Shown here piece after piece: positions 6,852-11,743 of a DNA stretch of 11,743 nucleotides. The DNA comes from an uncultured Akkermansia sp. (GTDB lineage Bacteria; Verrucomicrobiota; Verrucomicrobiia; Verrucomicrobiales; Akkermansiaceae), in assembly GCA_947585525.1 (NCBI GenBank), contig CANPXA010000036.1, forward strand, positions 1 through 11,743, given 5' to 3'. The translations under genes were made by a program, and so were the position numbers. The notes beneath the pieces were generated by a model, which was not told where the DNA came from, did not search any database, and saw only the letters and a list, made by a program, of their open reading frames with translations. How positions within the stretch are numbered: the stretch's first letter is position 1; each line of letters begins with the position of its first letter.

Positions 6852-7000
6852 AAACTACCACCCCCCTCCTCCCCTGTCAAGAAAGAATTTGTAGCAAATC
6901 CATTGCTGTGGATCGCAAAATGAAATGCAACAGGTGCCGACATAGAGGAAAGCCGGGCGATAGAGAGAAAGATGTTTTTCCTGTTATGTTTGATGCGGAG

Positions 7001-7028
7001 AGACGGACGTGCATTCTATACGCCGTCT
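7001..7028 (-). terminator. Possible hairpin after the glycosyltransferase gene
   Basis: About 32 bases past the glycosyltransferase stop, AGACGGCGT (7028-7020) can pair with ACG(T)CCGTCT (7010-7001). This gives a nine-pair stem with one bulged T and a nine-base loop. No T-run follows, so it is a poor intrinsic terminator. It might instead be part of a leader RNA if the atp promoter lies upstream of it. Weak call. Confidence 0.25.
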
Positions 7029-7059
7029 TCCCTTCCCTATTCTATCATGCACTGACGCA

Positions 7060-9000
7060 TCAACTCTCCTTCTCAGCGGAGCGGCGCTGAGCATATTGCT
7101 TCACGGTGTCATCGCCTGTACCAATCCGAATCCAATGCGGCAGGTACAAATCTGCCGTGCTGTCAATACCCCGGTCCGCACTTTTGAACCAACGGGCAGG
7201 AACAACAACGGTTTCCTGCCGTCCAAGGTATGCTCCCCACCATGCAAAGGTGGAGGCGGAAATGATCAGTTGCTCCATGGAAGTGAGGCGACGAAGAGCG
7301 TGCATCGATGGGGAATGGTCAATTTCCACGATGCACCTGTTCTGTGTTTTCCCCATGGCTTTGCGCACCGCATACTCGCCCAGTTCACAGTCATCGGTAA
7401 AGAGAACAACTCGGTGAAAGTCGGGAGAGACATACTGAAGCGCCTCGCGGATATAATCCACCGTAGGAGCCATGAAGAATTTTCGGTGCCCACGATTCAG
7501 ATAATCCCCGTATCGCAGATGTATTCCCAGCGTTCCCTGGACTCTCGGTGCAATGAAGGAGGCATACAGGCGCCGGATCTCTTCTTCATGGTCGTGAAAA
7601 TACTTATAAGTCTGAAAGAAGCCAGCGAGCGCTCCGCTGCGCACCTCAGCCGGTATGGGAGAGTACGAAAAAACGGGCTGCGACCATGTGCTTTTCTCCA
7701 ACAACCCCATCGGTGTGGCAGGCAAGCAACATGCCGCTCCAAGAAACTTCCTCAATTGCTCGTACACGATGTCCACATGCCACGGTACTCGGCATGTAAG
7801 CCCCTGCCGCAACGCATGGGCATACACCGCTGCAATGCCAAAGAGCAGATTGCCCACACCGACGGATGTCAGCTGTGGAGAAATACATCCGGCACGCGAT
7901 GGCACATATGCATGAAGGACATGACGTTGAATCTTTCCGAGCAAGGTGCGGGAAGCATCATGCGAACAGCGGGAAGCTGTTTCCATGTAATTGAGGCGAC
8001 TGCTAAGGGTGTACTCTGACGAGCACCGTGCGAGGAGACGATGCCGGAGTTTTCCCTTTTGTGAACAAAAGAAGCTCTCAGCGAGGTGTCCCATCTGCAC
8101 GAATAAGTTCGAAAGAGCAAGCGCCTGCTGGAAGCATACATTACGTCGCGGACGTTTCGTGTCACAAATAACACCTTGAGGGACTCGAACAACTCGCCAC
8201 CGGGCATGAAGTTCCTGTTGACGCACAAAAATTGCCGTGAGCCACCCCCCTAAAAGAGCGTGCAAGCGAGGCATGGGAGTACACTCCTTCTCGTGGGCCT
8301 CAAGCAGGGGAAACAGGAAACGGCAATACTCAAAAAACACCTCTCGGCGGCAATAAATGAGCGTACTGCATACTTCTGTGCTGCTGCGGCAACTCTCTTC
8401 AAAAGCAGGGACGTATTCCGGACGCATACGCCGAATGATTTCTGACAGTTTATCCACATTGTCATGCCCAACCTGTTGCCTCCAATACTCGTCCATCGGC
8501 ATTCCGAAAGAACGGGGGATCGGCGCATAAAGATCCCCGCGCTCATCCTGTCCATTCATGATACCCACGAGTCCGGAATGCACATGGCGATAATAGGCTC
8601 GCCAATCCTTGATAGCTTCCTCAAATTTTTCACTTGCGGCCCGGTGAAGCATCAAAATACGGTCGTATTGAAAAATTCCGATGTAATCCGGATTACCGAT
8701 GGAAGCATAATTGTTCCACGCCCAGTACGTTCCTGTCAACTCGTTGTAATCACGATTCTTTGCTGAAATATTTTCCCCGGTATCATCCCCCTGCAGATGC
8801 GCTAATAACCAATGTCGCGCTTTCGTGCTTACCGGTCCATCACAGCAGGCTTCCGCTCCTAAAACGCGACCCAGATGCAAGGGCAGTAACTCCTTCCCAC
8901 ACAACACAAAATCATCAAGGTGGTACCCAAGAATGATTTTGCTTGATTCTCGCCCTAAGGAGGAGAGATCGTTGTGTCGCTTTTCTTCTTTATCCTTCAT
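7060..9000 (-). CDS. Two-domain glycosyltransferase: DUF4422 plus GT11 fucosyltransferase-like
   Basis: This is a predicted cytoplasmic enzyme for surface-glycan assembly. Residues about 70-275 look like DUF4422, a family of probable glycosyltransferases: GDDTGENIS (71-79), ELTGTYWAWNNY (87-98), DYIGIFQYDR (105-114) and RLHALLGGWLTAIF near 245-258. After a helical linker (about 280-375), residues about 378-625 resemble GT11 alpha-1,2-fucosyltransferases: VGVGNLLFGIAAVYAHAL (380-397), HLRYGDY (494-500; the family motif is HxRRGDY, so the second Arg is Tyr here), LFTDD (533-537), STFAWWGAYLG (583-593) and VVVPARWF (598-605). The ATG at 9000 is the farthest in-frame start (TGA TGA lies 18-19 codons upstream). 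It has no Shine-Dalgarno. Domain calls are by motif recognition. The sugar donor and acceptor are unknown; a GDP-fucose donor for the second half is an inference. Confidence 0.82.
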   Translation of the reverse strand: MKDKEEKRHNDLSSLGRESSKIILGYHLDDFVLCGKELLPLHLGRVLGAEACCDGPVSTKARHWLLAHLQGDDTGENISAKNRDYNELTGTYWAWNNYASIGNPDYIGIFQYDRILMLHRAASEKFEEAIKDWRAYYRHVHSGLVGIMNGQDERGDLYAPIPRSFGMPMDEYWRQQVGHDNVDKLSEIIRRMRPEYVPAFEESCRSSTEVCSTLIYCRREVFFEYCRFLFPLLEAHEKECTPMPRLHALLGGWLTAIFVRQQELHARWRVVRVPQGVICDTKRPRRNVCFQQALALSNLFVQMGHLAESFFCSQKGKLRHRLLARCSSEYTLSSRLNYMETASRCSHDASRTLLGKIQRHVLHAYVPSRAGCISPQLTSVGVGNLLFGIAAVYAHALRQGLTCRVPWHVDIVYEQLRKFLGAACCLPATPMGLLEKSTWSQPVFSYSPIPAEVRSGALAGFFQTYKYFHDHEEEIRRLYASFIAPRVQGTLGIHLRYGDYLNRGHRKFFMAPTVDYIREALQYVSPDFHRVVLFTDDCELGEYAVRKAMGKTQNRCIVEIDHSPSMHALRRLTSMEQLIISASTFAWWGAYLGRQETVVVPARWFKSADRGIDSTADLYLPHWIRIGTGDDTVKQYAQRRSAEKES

Positions 9001-9377
9001 AATTACGATGCGCGCACTCGTTATCCTGTATTCAGAGGCACCGGCACTCTGTCATCATCTACTGAGCCAACCGACCGGGCAAGTCTAACATTTCATGCGG
9101 GATTTGCAAGTCGGAAGTGATATCCGACCATGTTATGTGGGTTGCAAGATTCAACGCAACAGATCGATAGCACAAAGCAAAGAGCCCAGTTAGCTTGGAA
9201 AACAAGGGCCCCTCTCTCCGTTGGGAGTCGGCTACTGTTTGAGTTATGGTTGGTCGAGCCGGGACTTCTCAAAGTCAGCCAGCCTGTTCCCCTAGACGAG
9301 AGCAGAACGTCGATCCGTATGCGCCACGTGTGAACGGTGTCGACAATGCACAAACAGCAATCGCATTCGTTATGCCC
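9001..9377. other. 377-bp intergenic region without a supported gene
   Basis: This stretch lies between the AlgJ-like gene and the glycosyltransferase. Short reading frames occur on both strands (9093-9353 minus, 9130-9333 plus), but neither product resembles a family I know and both lack ribosome sites. A six-pair hairpin GTCGGA/TCCGAC spans 9110-9128 with a seven-base loop and no T-run. The sequence is more GC-rich than the neighbouring AlgJ-like gene. It may be a leader plus 3' flank, or the remnant of a lost gene. Nothing firmer can be said. Confidence 0.5.
9082..9109 (-). promoter_or_regulatory. Candidate promoter for the glycosyltransferase gene
   Basis: On the minus strand, TTGCAA (9109-9104) is separated by 16 bases from an extended -10, TGT-TAGACT (-10 hexamer 9087-9082). 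Each hexamer matches four of six consensus bases. It would give a leader of roughly 75 bases before the ATG at 9000. Plausible but unproven. Confidence 0.25.
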
Positions 9378-11177
9378 TTACTGCGCTGTGGAGATGGAAA
9401 GTGAACGGATCGCCATACCTAGGCGGCGTTTATCTTTTCCTTTACCTAGATCAATAGGGGCTACCGCGCCGTCTATTTTGATTTCGATATCCAATGGTTT
9501 CTTGATTTTCAGCACATTCAAAGGAACGATGAGTTCGGTTTTCGGTACGGCTCCCTTATATCGAAAAGCCCAAGTGGCTAATTTTACACCATTGGCGAAT
9601 ACCTCAGCTGTTACAGCAGGATGATTGGGACACAGTAGCGCGAAGGTACCTTGAAAATCCATTCTTAAGGGTTTGTCCTGGGGAAGGTCGAACCGAAACC
9701 GTACGATGTCCCCATCCGTCCAGCGTCCCCATTTTTCTGCATAAGAGAGACCCGAGACGAGAAAGGACAGCGTTTTATCGGAGAAATTGTAGTGTTGGAG
9801 CAATGAAGCAGGTTGAATGGTTATTTGTGAAAACGTAACCGGCTTTTCTGTCATCAACGTGACGAGGAAGCGATATTTTTCGTCCGTATCTTTCCCCGGC
9901 AGGATGGTTTCAAACTTTTGTTTGTCGATAGCGATTTCTTTGCCGTTCACAACGAGCTTCCCGCCAACTCGGGAGGCTGTAAATCTAAGCTTAAGGTTGC
10001 TTTTATTCACATTAGGAATGATGATGCAGGACTTATCCGTTGATGTAAATCCTCCCCTCCCATCCTTCAACCAATCGTGCATGAAATGTGTTGGCACCTT
10101 CTTGAGGATCGTATCAATATTTTGGAACATTGATGCATGGGGATCATTCCAATTAACTCCCTGATTGACGAAAAGATAAACGTCTTTATTAAAAAACGCA
10201 GAAACTTCCTCCTCCTTCATCAAATGATTGCATATTTGAAGAATATTGGCGTTGTCCACATAATTATTTCGTGTAAGCACAGCCATGATAAAGCCCGTAT
10301 AAGAATCCCCAATCAGCACCATTTTCTTTGCCAATCCCTTTTTCGGAGCCATCAGTGTAAGATTAAAAAATCTCTCATGGGGCAGGTAAGGAATGAAGGT
10401 ATTAATTAAATTGCCGAGATCACGTTCAGCAAACGGAGGCATATCAACCTTTGTTATTTTATCAATTTTGGGGGGAGCAATGCTGAGCTTTTTTAAGATT
10501 TCCTCCGTTGCACGATATGAACCATAAAATGACCAATGAATTCCTGTCCGAGGAAATGGCTCATAGCCTTCCTTCTTCGCCATGTCTTTCATCATAGGTA
10601 CAGTGTTGATATAAGGAATCTCCAATTCCTTGAGTAACTCTTCCCAGTAGTTGTATACATCAAATTTCCGATGAGCAAAAAACTTAAAACGCTCTGGAAT
10701 TTCAGATTCATACACATCAGCTTTTGTCGAACCTAACACAAACAATACCTGCCGGTTATCAGCCAGCAGCGTTTTGACCAATCTTCTCAATTTGGGAGCA
10801 AGAGTTTCTTTAATCTGCAAGCATGGTGTATGGTATAAAAGATCAATTTGATTTTTGATAATCAAATTTTTATTGGTTGTTTCTATGAGTGTTCCGCTAT
10901 ATCCAGCGTGGATTTTGTTCAAATTGGCCAAATCATAGAGGGTGTTTTTTGTTTTGAGCGCCAATTTTCGGAATCCGAAATGCGAAGCCCACCACTTTTC
11001 AAAATCCTGCTGAAAAGTACGACCCATCCAAGATTTCTCCCGCAGACTTGGTAGTCCCGTGACGGGTTCGACGCCGTTTAACACAGTCTTATCCTTCATG
11101 CCGAGCATATAGGTCATCGGCAATGCCAACAGAAGGACAATAGTAAGGATGAATATTTTTTGATGCCAATTCTTCAT
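9378..11177 (-). CDS. AlgJ/AlgX-like SGNH-fold protein of glycan O-acetylation, with C-terminal beta domains
   Basis: This is a predicted periplasmic, membrane-anchored partner of the MBOAT next to it, for acetylating an exported polysaccharide. Residues 7-26 form an N-terminal membrane anchor. Residues about 50-370 match the AlgJ/AlgX pattern: FEKWWASHFGFRKLAL (59-74), a G-x-L segment near 92-98, TGIHWSFYGSYRA (211-223, the DxHW-type block, catalytic His214) and LIGDSYTG (288-295, nucleophile Ser292). The Asp two residues before His is replaced by Gly212. From about 375 to 599 there are beta-rich regions absent from plain AlgJ. The last includes GLSYAEKWGRWTDGD (476-490) and a closing LGMAIRSLSI (587-596), recalling C-terminal domains of some envelope-glycan enzymes (DUF7024-like, from memory). 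The ATG is three bases after the MBOAT stop, so translation is probably coupled. The gene is strikingly AT-rich. Confidence 0.8.
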   Translation of the reverse strand: MKNWHQKIFILTIVLLLALPMTYMLGMKDKTVLNGVEPVTGLPSLREKSWMGRTFQQDFEKWWASHFGFRKLALKTKNTLYDLANLNKIHAGYSGTLIETTNKNLIIKNQIDLLYHTPCLQIKETLAPKLRRLVKTLLADNRQVLFVLGSTKADVYESEIPERFKFFAHRKFDVYNYWEELLKELEIPYINTVPMMKDMAKKEGYEPFPRTGIHWSFYGSYRATEEILKKLSIAPPKIDKITKVDMPPFAERDLGNLINTFIPYLPHERFFNLTLMAPKKGLAKKMVLIGDSYTGFIMAVLTRNNYVDNANILQICNHLMKEEEVSAFFNKDVYLFVNQGVNWNDPHASMFQNIDTILKKVPTHFMHDWLKDGRGGFTSTDKSCIIIPNVNKSNLKLRFTASRVGGKLVVNGKEIAIDKQKFETILPGKDTDEKYRFLVTLMTEKPVTFSQITIQPASLLQHYNFSDKTLSFLVSGLSYAEKWGRWTDGDIVRFRFDLPQDKPLRMDFQGTFALLCPNHPAVTAEVFANGVKLATWAFRYKGAVPKTELIVPLNVLKIKKPLDIEIKIDGAVAPIDLGKGKDKRRLGMAIRSLSISTAQ

Positions 11178-11180
11178 AAC

Positions 11181-11743
11181 TCAAAATCTGAAATAAATAA
11201 ACGGTGAGAATGTGGATGTGATGGCAAAGACGTACGCTACAATGAAAAGTACCAGCATGACTGCCGTATCTCTCTTTGTACCTTCATATTGGGAATACCA
11301 ACGAGCAATCAGCGGCGTGGATAAAATACAGCCGATGATAAAGATCAGTGCGTTGCTGTAGGTCAAAAACTCCGTTGCCTTATAGAAACTGTTTAGTGGG
11401 GCGTTTGAATCGCCAAACATGGTCCTGATATACTGCCAAGCATACGTGAGCGTGTCTGCACGGAAAATAACCCAACCGGTTATGATCACGAGAAGCGCAT
11501 ACAGGTGTCGCAACGGTGCCAGTATAGACAGAATCCTTTGCAATTTGTTCTTGCTGGTTTTTTTCTCTTTTTGTCCGTAACTCTCTTTTGCATCAATGCC
11601 ATGTACCAGGTTCCTGCCAACTCTTTCTATAATGATGAAGACGGCATTCCACACGCCCCACACGACGAAACTCCAAGTCGCTCCATGCCAAAATCCCGTA
11701 ATCAGGAATACGATGAACAGATTGATGTAGCAGCGCAGATTCC
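11181..11743 (-). CDS. AlgI-like membrane-bound O-acyltransferase (MBOAT), C-terminal part
   Basis: MBOAT proteins of this type pass acetyl groups across the inner membrane for periplasmic glycan O-acetylation, working with AlgJ/AlgX-type partners. The frame is open to the window edge. The first whole codon is 11741-11739, giving 186 visible residues, roughly the last two fifths of a normal protein. The fragment begins NLRCYINLF and contains the MBOAT signature TGFWHGATW with the catalytic-type His at codon 11687-11685. It continues with VVWGVWNAVFIIIER, a charged cytoplasmic loop (DAKESYGQKEKKTSKNK) and three more hydrophobic helices, and ends FSPFIYFRF as AlgI-family proteins often do. A GTG at 11663 is internal, since the signature lies upstream of it. 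The real start is outside the window. The gene runs into the AlgJ-like gene with a three-base gap. Confidence 0.9.
   Translation of the reverse strand, partial: NLRCYINLFIVFLITGFWHGATWSFVVWGVWNAVFIIIERVGRNLVHGIDAKESYGQKEKKTSKNKLQRILSILAPLRHLYALLVIITGWVIFRADTLTYAWQYIRTMFGDSNAPLNSFYKATEFLTYSNALIFIIGCILSTPLIARWYSQYEGTKRDTAVMLVLFIVAYVFAITSTFSPFIYFRF

Larger units (their letters stand above)
6837..7059 (-). promoter_or_regulatory. Intergenic region upstream of the atp operon; candidate promoters
   Basis: This 223-bp gap separates the glycosyltransferase stop from atpB and should hold the atp promoter. Three minus-strand candidates can be seen. (1) TTGACA at 6880-6875, a 17-base spacer, and TAGTTT at 6857-6852. 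The -35 is perfect, but transcription would begin around 6845 and exclude the GAGGAG ribosome site. (2) TTGCGA at 6918-6913 with TGC-TACAAA (-10 at 6893-6888). The spacer is a long 19 bases, but the start would lie about 45 bases before the ATG and keep the ribosome site. (3) An extended -10, TGA-TAGAAT, at 7047-7039 with no good -35. None is decisive. Confidence 0.35.

Noticed and set aside
7009..8019. Open frame of 336 codons on the plus strand
   Set aside because: It lies wholly antisense to the glycosyltransferase, whose domains are recognisable. The plus-strand product resembles no family and has no ribosome site.
9093..9353. Possible 86-residue gene on the minus strand, and a 67-residue one on the plus strand at 9130-9333
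   Set aside because: No ribosome site, no recognisable domain, cysteine- and serine-rich composition typical of chance translation, and mutual overlap.
11181..11663. Start of the MBOAT gene at the GTG at 11663
   Set aside because: The reading frame continues upstream to the window edge and contains the MBOAT signature FWHGATW, so this GTG is internal and the gene is cut by the window.

Overview
The window reads almost entirely on the minus strand. It joins two functional blocks: a complete eight-gene F1Fo ATP synthase operon (about 226-6836), and upstream of it the end of a cell-surface polysaccharide cluster (about 7060-11743). The F-type (not V/A-type) enzyme, the short c subunit, the mostly Shine-Dalgarno-less starts and the AlgI/AlgJ-type glycan O-acetylation pair suggest a Gram-negative bacterium. 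My best guess is the PVC group, probably Verrucomicrobiota. That placement rests on general protein flavour, not on a search.

Layout in the direction of transcription (right to left). 11743-11181 holds the C-terminal part of an AlgI-like membrane-bound O-acyltransferase, cut by the window edge. Three bases later comes an AlgJ/AlgX-like SGNH-fold protein with an extra C-terminal beta-rich region (11177-9378). A 377-bp stretch with no supported gene follows. Then comes a two-domain protein that appears to fuse a DUF4422 glycosyltransferase to a GT11 fucosyltransferase-like domain (9000-7060). After a 223-bp intergenic region come atpB-atpE-atpF-atpH-atpA-atpG-atpD-atpC (6836-226), in the classical bacterial order without atpI. 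Downstream of atpC (225-1) lie two diverged copies of a small repeat made of a CGTAATT heptamer array plus a hairpin. The second copy may act as the operon terminator.

How the genes work together: the atp genes supply every subunit of one ATP synthase (a, c, b, delta, alpha, gamma, beta, epsilon). The c-subunit motif argues for proton rather than sodium coupling. The upstream genes fit assembly and periplasmic O-acetylation of a surface glycan. MBOAT would move acetyl groups across the inner membrane, the AlgJ-like protein would take part in transfer, and the fusion protein would add sugars in the cytoplasm.

The main oddities are these: all seven downstream atp cistrons lack a Shine-Dalgarno and have C-rich leaders; delta is about 45 residues short; the AlgJ-like protein lacks the usual Asp of the DxH motif and has extra C-terminal domains; the glycosyltransferase is a fusion; base composition steps sharply between the two blocks; and the heptamer-hairpin element occurs twice. 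I see nothing that amounts to a clearly new biological system. The best leads are the repeat element, the atypical initiation regions and the two unusual glycan proteins.
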